Source: RXOA01 sp964547105
GTDB lineage: Bacteria > Bipolaricaulota > Bipolaricaulia > UBA7950 > UBA9294
Assembly: GCA_964547105.1 (NCBI GenBank)
Contig: CAZJLO010000031.1
Location: forward strand, 1 to 21,402
Direction of reading: 5' to 3'
DNA: 21,402 bases
This document shows, piece after piece, positions 1-7,319 of the stretch. Each line of letters starts with the position of its first letter. The stretch's first letter is position 1. The notes under the pieces were generated by a model that saw nothing but the letters and a program-made list of their open reading frames with translations, made no database searches and had not been told where the DNA came from. The position numbers and the translations under genes were made by a program.

Positions 1-339
1 TCGGCTATTAGCGCTCTCCCGCTCTGTCGAGCGCTTCTTCCGGCTTGTCGGCTATGAGCGCTCTTCCGCTCTGTCGAGCGCTTCTTCCGGCTTGTCGGCT
101 ATTAGCGCTCTCCCGCTCTGTCGAGCGCTTCTTCCGGCTTGTCGGCTATGAGCGCTCTTCCGCTCTGTCGAGCGCTTCTTCCGGCTTGTCGGCTATTAGC
201 GCTCTCCCGCTCTGTCGAGCGCTTCTTCCGGCTTGTCGGCTATGAGCGCTCTTCCGCTCTGTCGAGCGCTTCTTCCGGCTTGTCGGCTATTAGCGCTCTC
301 CCGCTCTGTCGAGCGCTTCTTCCGGCTTGTCGGCTATTA
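1..339. repeat. 47-bp tandem repeat array with alternating A/B variants (94-bp higher-order unit)
   Basis: Seven complete 47-bp units (starting at 1, 48, 95, 142, 189, 236 and 283) and a 10-base partial unit (330-339) lie head to tail with no spacers. Odd and even units differ at only two positions (unit position 9 T/G and position 18 C/T) and alternate A-B-A-B-A-B-A, so the amplified unit is a 94-bp dimer. Each unit holds an inverted repeat, AGCGCTC...GAGCGCT, with 7-bp arms and a 12-base loop, so every copy can form a hairpin. The two halves of a unit resemble each other (GAGCGCTCTTCCG versus GAGCGCTTCTTCCGG), which suggests an older internal duplication. The + strand is pyrimidine-rich. 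The array starts at the window edge and probably extends upstream. A 47-bp unit is not a multiple of three, so the open frames through it are unlikely to be genes. Confidence 0.97.
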
Positions 340-345
340 TAGGCA

Positions 346-924
346 ATGATGAATCGCAGTGCATCAATTCGTCTTCTCTACCGAGTTTTGATCGTCGCCT
401 TCATCATGATGATGGCAGTGACGCTGATCCTGGTGTCGGCCGCCGCGTTGTTCCCACTTCACCATGAGCAGAGCATCAATCACTGGTCGTCGGTTTATGG
501 GCCGCTTGATCCACACCTCGTTGCCGCCGTCATCCACGCCGAGAGTCGCTTCCGCCAAGATGCCGTCTCGCCGGCGGACGCCAGAGGCTTGATGCAGATC
601 ATGCCGGCAACCGGAACGTGGATCGCCCAGCAAATCGGTCTCGACGGTCCGATCGACCTCGAGGATCCCGATACGAACATCCGCTTCGGAACCTGGTACT
701 TGGCTTATCTGTTGGAGCGCTACGAAGGAGATCTCAGGACCGCTCTTGCCGCCTACAACGCCGGCCCCTCGACCGTGGACCGATGGCAGGTAGCCGGTGA
801 GCCGCCGTACAGCGAGACAGCCACCTACATCTCCCGCGTTCTTGATCGCCGGCAGGTGTATGCATTGTTGTATGGAACGCCGCTCCTTGGGTCGCTGCTC
901 CGAGCCATTTCGGCGTTACTTTGA
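346..924 (+). CDS. Membrane-anchored lytic transglycosylase, SLT domain
   Basis: 192 aa. Residues about 10-36 form a hydrophobic signal anchor, and the rest is one Slt70-type catalytic domain. The family motifs are present in order: ESRF with the likely catalytic Glu66, GLMQIMPATG (81-90), the N-x-x-x-G-x-x-Y-L segment (about 111-120), AYNAGP (136-141) and TATYISRVL (158-166). Enzymes of this family cleave the MurNAc-GlcNAc bond of peptidoglycan to form 1,6-anhydroMurNAc, here probably on the outer face of the inner membrane. At 192 aa it is a minimal version without the large alpha-helical U domain of Slt70, closer to MltE/EmtA-sized proteins. Either ATG at 346 or ATG at 349 could be the start; the only Shine-Dalgarno-like bases are AGG at 341-343, better spaced for 349. 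The tandem array ends 6 bases before the first ATG, so the usual leader is missing. Confidence 0.9.
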   Translation: MMNRSASIRLLYRVLIVAFIMMMAVTLILVSAAALFPLHHEQSINHWSSVYGPLDPHLVAAVIHAESRFRQDAVSPADARGLMQIMPATGTWIAQQIGLDGPIDLEDPDTNIRFGTWYLAYLLERYEGDLRTALAAYNAGPSTVDRWQVAGEPPYSETATYISRVLDRRQVYALLYGTPLLGSLLRAISALL

Positions 925-938
925 TCCGTAGCGACCGC

Positions 939-968
939 TTGGCTAGTATTTCGATAACCACATATCAC
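939..968 (+). promoter_or_regulatory. Possible sigma70-type promoter for the acetyl-CoA synthetase gene
   Basis: TTGGCT (939-944) and TATCAC (963-968) are 18 bases apart in the 65-base gap before the synthetase gene. Each matches 4 of 6 consensus bases. The predicted transcript would begin about 15 bases before the GTG start, just upstream of the ribosome binding site at 977-982. The match is weak, and read-through from the transglycosylase gene is equally possible. Confidence 0.25.
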
Positions 969-989
969 AACAGGAAAGGTGGTCCAACC

Positions 990-2951
990 GTGGCGGAGTT
1001 GGTGAACTGGGTCCGAAAGGATCCTCACGAAGAGAATGCATTTTGGCCGTCCGACAACCTCAAGGAACACGCTTGGGTATCGGACGAATCGATCTACGAG
1101 CAGGCAAATGCTGATCCAGAGGCATTTTGGGCCAAGCATGCCGAAGAGTTGCACTGGTTCAAGAAGTGGGACAAGGCCTACGAGTTCTCGCCGCACAACT
1201 TCAAATGGTTTGTCGGCGGGAAGATCAACCTGTCCTACAATTCACTGGATCGGCACGTCGAAGAAGGACGAGGCGACCGGATCGCTTTGATTTGGGAGCC
1301 CGAGCCGATCGATGAACCCGCTCTGAAGCTCACGTACAAAGACCTACACAAGCGCGTCTGCAGATTCGCGAACGCACTCAAGGAACTCGGTGTCAAGAAG
1401 GGTGATCCCGTCGGGATCTACCTGCCGATGATTCCAGAGGCCGTCATTGCGATGCAGGCGTGCGCCCGAATTGGAGCGCCCCACAGCGTCGTATTCTCAG
1501 CCTTCTCGCCGGAGTCGCTTCGCGATCGAATGATCGATGCCGGAGCAAAGGTGGTCATCACCGCCGACGGCTACTACCGTCGCGGCAAAGCCATCCGGCT
1601 CAAGCAGAACGCCGACAAGGGCACCGCCGGAACCTCGGTGGAGAAACTCATCGTCGTGAAACGTCTTCAGGAAGACACACCGATGGTCCCCGGGCGCGAT
1701 CTTTGGTACCACGACATCGTTGCCGATCAGCCGGAGACCTGTCCCGCAGAGGAGATGGATTCCGAGGACCTTTCGTTCCTTCTCTACACATCGGGCACGA
1801 CCGGCAAGCCGAAGGGAATCATGCACACGACGGGCGGGTACGCCGTGCAATCCCACCTGACGGCCAAGTGGAACTTCGACCTTCATGAAGGCGATATCTA
1901 CTGGTGCACGGCGGATGTCGGCTGGATTACGGGACACACTTACATCAACTACGGCCCGCTGATGAATGGCGTCACGACATTGGTATACGAAGGGTCGCCG
2001 GATACGCCGGACTACGGTCGCTTCTGGTCGATTATCGAGAAACACAAAGTCACCCAGTTGTATACCGCCCCCACCGCGATCCGCATGTTCGTTAAGCAGG
2101 GCGATGACTGGCCGAACAAATACGACCTCTCCTCCCTGCGGCTCCTTGGCACAGTCGGCGAGCCGATCAACGTCGATGCTTGGCTGTGGTACTTCAACGT
2201 CGTCGGCGGCGGACGCTGCCCGATCATCGACACCTGGTGGCAAACGGAAACCGGAGCGAACATGGTCAACAGCCTGCCCGGAATCGGCCCATTTGTCCCC
2301 ACGGTCGCAGGACGGTCGTTCCCCGGAGTCCTCGGGCACATTCTCGACTCCGGCGGCTCTCCGGTCCCGGCAGGCGAGGGTGGGTACCTCTCGATCTACA
2401 GCCCATTCCCGCCGGCGTTGACCCGAGGAATCTACGGCGACATGGATCGTTTCGCCAAGCAGTACTTCGGCGAGTATGGTCCGGAACGCTACTTCACCAG
2501 TGATGGCGCACGCATGGACGAAACAGGTAACATCCGCATCACCGGTCGTGTCGACGACGTGATGAATGTTGCCGGCCATCGATTGGCGACCGCCGAAGTC
2601 GAGAGCGCCTTAGCGCAGAACGACAAGGTCAGTGAAGTCGCCGTTGTGTCGCGCCCCCATGACCTCAAGGGAGAAGTCCCCGTCGCGTTTGTGCTGCTCC
2701 GCGCTGGCGTCGAGCCATCCGAAGACATCCGCAAGGAGCTGATGGCGACGGTCAATTCGGTCATCGGTCCGACAGGACGTCCCGACGAGATCATCTTTGC
2801 CCACGATGTTCCGAAGACGCGTAGTGGCAAGATCATGCGCCGCGTGCTCAAGTCGCTGGTGCGCAACGAGCCTGTCGGGGACCTGACCACACTCCAGAAT
2901 CCCGAGAGCGTAGAGCATCTCAAGGGCCAGGTCGGCTACCAGGGATCGTAA
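990..2951 (+). CDS. acs: Acetyl-CoA synthetase (AMP-forming acetate-CoA ligase)
   Basis: 653 aa, the normal length for Acs. The enzyme activates acetate to acetyl-AMP and then acetyl-CoA in the cytoplasm. The ANL-superfamily P-loop YTSGTTGKPKG lies at about 266-276, the Acs signature GWITGHTY at about 311-318, the acetate-pocket/adenine motif TWWQTETG at about 415-422, the hinge region GRVDDVMNVAGHR at about 519-531, and the C-terminal KTRSGKIMRR with catalytic Lys614, which is also the classic site of regulatory acetylation. I place the start at GTG 990, with an AGGTGG ribosome binding site at 977-982. An in-frame TTG at 921 would add 23 non-conserved residues overlapping the upstream stop. 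A 14-bp GC hairpin follows the gene. The next gene is an OFA-type carrier, so uptake and activation of a small carboxylate may be linked. A propionate-preferring ligase is the main alternative, but the tandem Trp motif and length favour acetate. Confidence 0.95.
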   Translation: MAELVNWVRKDPHEENAFWPSDNLKEHAWVSDESIYEQANADPEAFWAKHAEELHWFKKWDKAYEFSPHNFKWFVGGKINLSYNSLDRHVEEGRGDRIALIWEPEPIDEPALKLTYKDLHKRVCRFANALKELGVKKGDPVGIYLPMIPEAVIAMQACARIGAPHSVVFSAFSPESLRDRMIDAGAKVVITADGYYRRGKAIRLKQNADKGTAGTSVEKLIVVKRLQEDTPMVPGRDLWYHDIVADQPETCPAEEMDSEDLSFLLYTSGTTGKPKGIMHTTGGYAVQSHLTAKWNFDLHEGDIYWCTADVGWITGHTYINYGPLMNGVTTLVYEGSPDTPDYGRFWSIIEKHKVTQLYTAPTAIRMFVKQGDDWPNKYDLSSLRLLGTVGEPINVDAWLWYFNVVGGGRCPIIDTWWQTETGANMVNSLPGIGPFVPTVAGRSFPGVLGHILDSGGSPVPAGEGGYLSIYSPFPPALTRGIYGDMDRFAKQYFGEYGPERYFTSDGARMDETGNIRITGRVDDVMNVAGHRLATAEVESALAQNDKVSEVAVVSRPHDLKGEVPVAFVLLRAGVEPSEDIRKELMATVNSVIGPTGRPDEIIFAHDVPKTRSGKIMRRVLKSLVRNEPVGDLTTLQNPESVEHLKGQVGYQGS

Positions 2952-2994
2952 CGAAAGTGCGTCTGCCGATGTGGTCGCAGAACGTGCTGTGAAT

Positions 2995-3028
2995 CGAAAC
3001 GGGGGCGGCACAATCCGCCCCCGTTTCG
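2995..3028 (+). terminator. Perfect 14-bp GC-rich hairpin between acs and the MFS gene
   Basis: CGAAACGGGGGCGG (2995-3008) pairs perfectly with CCGCCCCCGTTTCG (3015-3028) around the loop CACAAT. The A-rich and T-rich ends are inside the stem, so the structure could stop transcription in either direction. It lacks a long T tract after the stem, but its stability and position 44 bases after the acs stop codon favour a terminator. Confidence 0.75.
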
Positions 3029-3050
3029 TCGTGGTGGAGGTGTGTGCAGG

Positions 3051-4322
3051 ATGCCAGAGACAAGAATTGCCGGCATGGATGCCGAGAAGGGACGCTGGCT
3101 GTACGTAGGAATCGGCCTACTGATGAACCTATGCCTTGGCGCGGTGTACGCGTTCAGCGTGTTCCGCGCTCCGCTGCAGCAGTCTGTTGACAATGGAGGA
3201 TGGGGGATTACCGCGACTCAGAGCGGCCTGCCGTTCATGGTTTTTCTCGCGATGTTCGCGTTGTTCATGGCCCTCGCCGGTGGCCTAGTCGGGAGATGGG
3301 GAGCAAGAAAGGCCGCGCTTCTGGGCGGGGCTCTCGTCGGAGCGGGATGGATCCTGTCCGGCTTTGCAGGCAATATCGCGCTGCTGACGGTCTTCTATGG
3401 CGGGATCGCCGGGGCCGGTGTGGGGATAATCTACGGGTGTCCGATCGCGGTTTCCACCAAGTGGTTCCCGGACAAGAAAGGTCTGGCGGTGGGATTCACC
3501 GTGATGGGGTTCGGCCTTTCGGCGCTGATCACGGCGCCGATCATGCGATGGTTGATTGACTCCGTAGGTCCGATGAGGACCTTCACCTACTTGGGCATCG
3601 CTTTCCTCGTCATTCTCCTCGTGCTATCTCTGCCCCTTCGTCTCCCGCCCAAGGATTGGAGCCCACGTGGTTGGCAGCGCTCTTCCAAGACGAACGCATC
3701 CACCGTTGACCTGGATCGCAAACAGATGGTGCGAACCAGAACGTTCTATGCCCTTTGGGGAACGTACACGATCGGATGCCTCGCCGGTCTGATGGCGATC
3801 GGGATCTCCTCCCCGGTTGGGCAGGAAGTGGCTAAGCTCACGGCCGCTCAATCGGCCATCGCCGTGTCAGTGTTCGCCGTGTTCAACGGCCTCGGCCGTC
3901 CGTTGTTCGGCTGGCTGACCGACCGGCTGAGCCCCAAGAAGACAGCACTGCTCTCGTTTGCACTCATCGCCGTCGCATCGTTGCTCATCTACCTCTGGGG
4001 GGACGGCAATGCGCCGCTGTACTTTGTGTCATTTGGCATCCTTTGGCTGAATCTCGGCGGTTGGCTGGCGATTGCGCCCACGGCGACCGCGACGCTGTTC
4101 GGGACAAGCCACTACGGCAAGAACTACGGCCTCATCTTCACTGCGTACGGTGTGGGAGCAATCCTCGGTAGTGTGTTGTCGGGAATGATTCGCGACGCGA
4201 CCGGCGGATACCTTCCGGTGTTCCTGCCGGTGATCGGTCTTGCCGTTGTCGGGATGGCTGTGGCCTGGTTTGGACTGAAGCCGGTACGCCCCGCAACAGG
4301 GATCCCCGGGAAACCGTCCTAG
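3051..4322 (+). CDS. MFS transporter, oxalate/formate antiporter (OFA) family
   Basis: 423 aa with about 12 predicted membrane helices and a hydrophilic loop near residues 200-230, which is the usual two-halves MFS layout. The N-terminal RWLYVGIGLLMNLCLGAVYAFSVF pattern (about 15-38) is typical of the OFA group (OxlT and relatives), as are GAGVGIIYGCPIAV (about 121-134), KWFPDKKGLAVG (about 137-148) and the GRPLFGWLTDRLSPKK loop in the second half. Members carry oxalate/formate, lactate, pyruvate or other small monocarboxylates; the substrate cannot be read from sequence. I chose ATG 3051 because GGAGG at 3036-3040 lies 10 bases upstream; a GTG at 3042 is too close to that site. The gene follows acs on the same strand, so acetate or another monocarboxylate is a reasonable guess, although a strong hairpin separates the two. 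A second hairpin follows its stop codon. Confidence 0.85.
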   Translation: MPETRIAGMDAEKGRWLYVGIGLLMNLCLGAVYAFSVFRAPLQQSVDNGGWGITATQSGLPFMVFLAMFALFMALAGGLVGRWGARKAALLGGALVGAGWILSGFAGNIALLTVFYGGIAGAGVGIIYGCPIAVSTKWFPDKKGLAVGFTVMGFGLSALITAPIMRWLIDSVGPMRTFTYLGIAFLVILLVLSLPLRLPPKDWSPRGWQRSSKTNASTVDLDRKQMVRTRTFYALWGTYTIGCLAGLMAIGISSPVGQEVAKLTAAQSAIAVSVFAVFNGLGRPLFGWLTDRLSPKKTALLSFALIAVASLLIYLWGDGNAPLYFVSFGILWLNLGGWLAIAPTATATLFGTSHYGKNYGLIFTAYGVGAILGSVLSGMIRDATGGYLPVFLPVIGLAVVGMAVAWFGLKPVRPATGIPGKPS

Positions 4323-4328
4323 AGAGGG

Positions 4329-4373
4329 GCAGCCGGCCTGTTGTCCCCCATCGGGGATCGATTGGCCGGCTGC
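4329..4373 (+). terminator. Rho-independent-like terminator after the MFS gene
   Basis: GCAGCCGGCC (4329-4338) pairs with GGCCGGCTGC (4364-4373). A smaller inner stem, TCCCC/GGGGA (4344-4348 with 4353-4357), closes the loop. TTCGTTCT follows the stem. The structure begins 7 bases after the MFS stop and ends 44 bases before the oligoribonuclease start. Confidence 0.7.
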
Positions 4374-4417
4374 TTCGTTCTCGCGTACGCTTGCGCCCTA
4401 GGAACGAAGGAGAGGTC

Positions 4418-5002
4418 ATGGAAGAGAGCGATCGTTCGAAGTCCAGCCGACTTGTCTGGATCGATTTGGAGACGACCGGGCTTCACCCGGATCGGGATGT
4501 CATTCTGGAGATTGCCACCATTGTCACCGACAAGGATCTGTGCGTCATCGCCACCGGACCGTGCCTTGCCGTGCATCAGCCCTCAGAGGTCCTCGACGCA
4601 ATGGACCCGTGGGGAAAGAAGCAGCACGAGCAATCCGGCCTGCTCGAAGAGGTTCGAAAATCGACGCTCTCGACAAGCGATGCCGAGGCGCAAACCCTCG
4701 GCTTCCTGCACGAGCATTGCGCACCTCAGGCAAATCCTCTCTGCGGCAACTCGATCTGTTTCGATCGTCGGTTCCTCATTCAACACATGCCGAAGGTCGA
4801 TGCGTATCTCAACTATCGGCATGTAGATGTCAGTTCCATCAAGGAGTTGGTCGCGCGGTGGTATCCCCTCCTCAGCCGATCGATGAGCAACGAGAAAGTT
4901 TCGGCCCACCGCGCGTTGCAGGACATCCAAGAGTCGATCATCGAGTTGCAAACCTACCGGCAGATGATCTTTCGAGAGAAGCTCAATGGACAAGCAGCCT
5001 GA
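4418..5002 (+). CDS. orn: Oligoribonuclease (DEDDh 3'-5' exoribonuclease)
   Basis: 194 aa, close to the about 180 aa typical of Orn. The enzyme degrades 2-5 nt RNA fragments to mononucleotides, including the pGpG left from cyclic-di-GMP breakdown. The N-terminal LVWIDLETTGL motif carries Asp16 and Glu18. GNSICFDRRFL supplies Asp116, and SAHRALQDI supplies His164 and Asp169, completing the DEDDh metal-binding set. MDPWGKKQHEQSGL (62-75) is the usual Orn segment after motif I. The start at ATG 4418 has a strong AAGGAG site at 4407-4412; an in-frame TTG at 4391 lacks one. The 3' end overlaps the next gene by 17 bases, so the two are probably translated from one mRNA. Orn is most familiar from proteobacteria and actinobacteria, so its presence is mildly informative about lineage. 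Confidence 0.93.
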   Translation: MEESDRSKSSRLVWIDLETTGLHPDRDVILEIATIVTDKDLCVIATGPCLAVHQPSEVLDAMDPWGKKQHEQSGLLEEVRKSTLSTSDAEAQTLGFLHEHCAPQANPLCGNSICFDRRFLIQHMPKVDAYLNYRHVDVSSIKELVARWYPLLSRSMSNEKVSAHRALQDIQESIIELQTYRQMIFREKLNGQAA

Positions 5003-5990
5003 TTGGAGTGATGTCGTTTCCGCAACGCGAATCCTTGCCGGAGTCGCGCATCGGACACCGGTGATCACGAGCCGAACGCTGGATCAGCTCACAGGCGCAG
5101 ACATCTTCCTAAAATGCGAAAACTTCCAGCGAACCGGATCGTTTAAGTTCCGTGGTGCATTCACGGCAGTTCGCTCGCTCGACGCTCAACAACGACGGTA
5201 TGGCGTGATCACGCATTCCAGCGGCAATTTTGCTCAGGCGTTGGCGCTTGCCGCAAGATTAGAGGGGATTCCGGCTACGGTGATCATGCCGGATAACTCA
5301 ACACCAGCCAAGCAGCGAGCATCTCACGGCTACGGTGCACGCGTAGTTCCGTGCGAACCCGTGCAGGCATCGCGGGTGGAAACCACGCGCCGCGAGCAGC
5401 GAAAATCCGGGGCCACGTTTGTCGATTCCCACGATGACGCTAGGATTATCGCCGGGCAAGGAACCGCTGTTGTGGAACTGGTCGAGCAGATTGAATCGCT
5501 CGGGATTACGCAAGGTTCCGGTTCAGCGCATCATCTCGACATGGTGTTGGCTCCGGTCGGAGGTGGAGGACTCCTCGCCGGGACGGCGATCGCAGCAAAG
5601 CACCTCTGTCCGGCATCTCGGGTGATCGGTTGTGAGCCAAGCGCAGCGGATGACGCGTTTCGGTCATTGCAGGAGGGTCGGCGAATTGTCGACTTCGTAC
5701 CCCGAACGATTGCGGATGGGCTCCGCACGCCCCTGGGAAAGATGAACTTCATCGTCATTCGGAACCTTGTCGACGAGATCATCACCGTTTCGGAAGCGGA
5801 GATCGTCGACGCAATGCACTGGGCCTGGGAACGGCTGAAGATCATCATCGAGCCATCAAGTGCCGTTGCGCTCGCCCCGTTGCTTGCCTCGCCGTCGCGG
5901 TTCCAGGGAACCCGGATCGGTGTTGTCTTGAGCGGCGGCAACGTCGACCTTGACCGATTCTTCGCGGCAATGCTCGACCAGTGTTCGTAG
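4986..5990 (+). CDS. PLP-dependent serine/threonine dehydratase or serine racemase family protein
   Basis: 334 aa, fold-type II PLP enzyme without the C-terminal ACT-like regulatory domain of biosynthetic IlvA, so it resembles catabolic TdcB, serine racemase or hydroxyaspartate ammonia-lyase. GSFKFRGA carries the Schiff-base Lys54. SSGNF (78-82) binds the substrate carboxylate and the cofactor ring, GGGGL (192-196) is the phosphate-binding glycine loop, and EPSSA (289-293) and SGGN (316-319) finish the active site. The usual SSGNHAQ is SSGNFAQ here, with Phe for His, a variant I cannot interpret. The likely reaction is deamination of Thr or Ser to an oxo-acid, or Ser racemisation. The start ATG 4986 lies inside the end of orn with GAGAGAAG just upstream, implying translational coupling; no functional link with orn is obvious. 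Confidence 0.87.
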   Translation: MDKQPDWSDVVSATRILAGVAHRTPVITSRTLDQLTGADIFLKCENFQRTGSFKFRGAFTAVRSLDAQQRRYGVITHSSGNFAQALALAARLEGIPATVIMPDNSTPAKQRASHGYGARVVPCEPVQASRVETTRREQRKSGATFVDSHDDARIIAGQGTAVVELVEQIESLGITQGSGSAHHLDMVLAPVGGGGLLAGTAIAAKHLCPASRVIGCEPSAADDAFRSLQEGRRIVDFVPRTIADGLRTPLGKMNFIVIRNLVDEIITVSEAEIVDAMHWAWERLKIIIEPSSAVALAPLLASPSRFQGTRIGVVLSGGNVDLDRFFAAMLDQCS

Positions 5991-6299
5991 CGGCTGCTCC
6001 AGGTGTTTCTTCCTCAATAGCCTCGAAACCCGAGCCCCGTCTGCGTCTACAAGCGTGGCTCCAACTGTTTCCCATCACCCTGGTGGAGCCCGAAGCCAAG
6101 CAAGGGCCGGCGCGGCCCGGGCTTTGCACTCTCATCGCCGGCAATCGGAACCGGATCAATCCTCTCTTCGTCCCGCGCCGTCCGGTCTCTGTTCTACCGA
6201 AAGCCTCGCGTATAATAGCTTCACCGGACATGGGAAACGTCGACCAAAGACAGCTACGATCGCTTCGGTCGCCACAGAAAGAGAAGGACAGGGGGCGTC
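5991..6299 (+). other. 309-bp intergenic region with a small hairpin and a -10 element
   Basis: I see no convincing gene here on either strand. GGGCCG (6104-6109) and CGGCCC (6113-6118) form a tight stem with a GCG loop about 115 bases after the dehydratase stop, without a T tract, so termination there is only possible. The right part holds a perfect TATAAT (6211-6216) and, close to the next start, a purine-rich ribosome binding region ending in CAGGGGG. Confidence 0.6.
6211..6216 (+). promoter_or_regulatory. Consensus -10 element upstream of the PDZ protein gene
   Basis: A perfect TATAAT stands 83 bases before the start codon at 6300. No good -35 hexamer occurs 16-18 bases upstream (nearby sequence is TCTGTT), so an activator or an alternative sigma factor may be needed. 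The predicted leader is about 75-80 bases. Confidence 0.4.
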
Positions 6300-7289
6300 A
6301 TGAGATACCGGAATCGGTTGCTGATCATCCTCGTATTTGTTACAGCGTTTCTTGTGATCCAAGGAACGGAGGCGCTGTCTGCTGCATCGGGAAGATTCAT
6401 CTCTGTGGAGATTGAATCATTTGCCCCTTGGGGCCTCTTCGGCCTGGGCACATGGCAGCCGCTTTCCCAGTCTCTCCAGCGATACAGCACGTTCCCTCTT
6501 CCGTCCGAGGAAACGGATGCGGTGGCCGACGCGGTCGTCAACATCGCGTCCGCGAATCCGTCCGCTTGGCCCCCGATCCTGCTCTCGGGAGATCCGCGAG
6601 GCCACGCGTGGGTGTACGGTGTCGATCCTGAATTGGGCACCGCCTACCGAATTCGAGTCATCAACCGCACGCCCTTGCGGGTGGGCGTTGTCGTCGAGGT
6701 CGACGGATTGAATACACTGGGAAGCGAGTGGGTCACTCAGACGGCAGACGACAGGATGTGGATTCTTGCGCCACAAGAGACGATGGTGATTGCCGGATGG
6801 CAAGTCTCCGCCGAGGAGGCGTTGGAGTTCCGATTCGGAGTTCCCAGCCACACGCACTCCCCGCTCATCGAGCGCCGTGGGCAAATCACCGTTTACGCCT
6901 ACCTGGAAGCCGACCAAGCCGGTGAACGGGCAACCGAAGCCGGGGCGGTGATCCAGCAACCCGTTCGGTATGTAGGCTTCTCTTCCCTGACGGCGGGAGC
7001 GGTCGAGACGATCTCCATCCGCTACGGTGCCGGCAACGCCTACTTGGGCATCGTGTGCGCCGAAATATCAGGTGGCGGCGTTCGGATCGATTCCGTGGAT
7101 CCCGGCAGTCCAGCCGAGCTCTACGGTCTACGCCCCGATGACGTCATCACCTACCTCAACACCATCCCTGTCTCGAGCTGTCAGCAGTTGACCGATTTGC
7201 TCTCCGCCCGCCATTCGGGTGACCGCATCGTGCTCAAGCTTCATCGGGAAAATCAGAGCTTCCTCGTCGCGGTGGAGTTGGGAGACTAG
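6300..7289 (+). CDS. Exported protein with a C-terminal PDZ domain, function unknown
   Basis: 329 aa. Residues 7-28 form a signal peptide or N-terminal anchor after a basic start (MRYRNR). Residues about 115-185 form a beta-rich module with the pattern YRIRV...VEVDGLN...W.LAP.E...I.GW..S..EALEFRF. I associate this pattern with uncharacterised envelope proteins but cannot name the family. Residues about 246-329 are a PDZ domain: YLGIVCAEISGG, SVDPGSPAELYGLRPDDVITYLN, then a GDRIVLKLHR strand, much like the PDZ units of HtrA proteases. No protease domain is attached, so it probably acts as a scaffold or substrate-recognition protein outside the cytoplasm. ATG 6300 follows a CAGGGGG site. The gene converges on the caspase-like gene with only 30 bases between stop codons and no clear terminator. 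Confidence 0.8.
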   Translation: MRYRNRLLIILVFVTAFLVIQGTEALSAASGRFISVEIESFAPWGLFGLGTWQPLSQSLQRYSTFPLPSEETDAVADAVVNIASANPSAWPPILLSGDPRGHAWVYGVDPELGTAYRIRVINRTPLRVGVVVEVDGLNTLGSEWVTQTADDRMWILAPQETMVIAGWQVSAEEALEFRFGVPSHTHSPLIERRGQITVYAYLEADQAGERATEAGAVIQQPVRYVGFSSLTAGAVETISIRYGAGNAYLGIVCAEISGGGVRIDSVDPGSPAELYGLRPDDVITYLNTIPVSSCQQLTDLLSARHSGDRIVLKLHRENQSFLVAVELGD

Positions 7290-7319
7290 ACGCGAAGACG
7301 GATGGCGTTTTGAGTCCGA

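Noticed and set aside
1..339. CRISPR array
   Set aside because: The units are contiguous with no unique spacers, differ only at two fixed positions, and no cas genes are nearby.
45..342. Open frames of 66-67 codons across the tandem repeat
   Set aside because: The 47-bp unit shifts frame each copy, no ribosome binding site is present, and the two frames are the same sequence repeated 94 bases later.
1497..2579. 360-codon open frame antisense to acs
   Set aside because: It lies opposite the conserved core of acs and has the composition of an antisense shadow with no recognisable motif.
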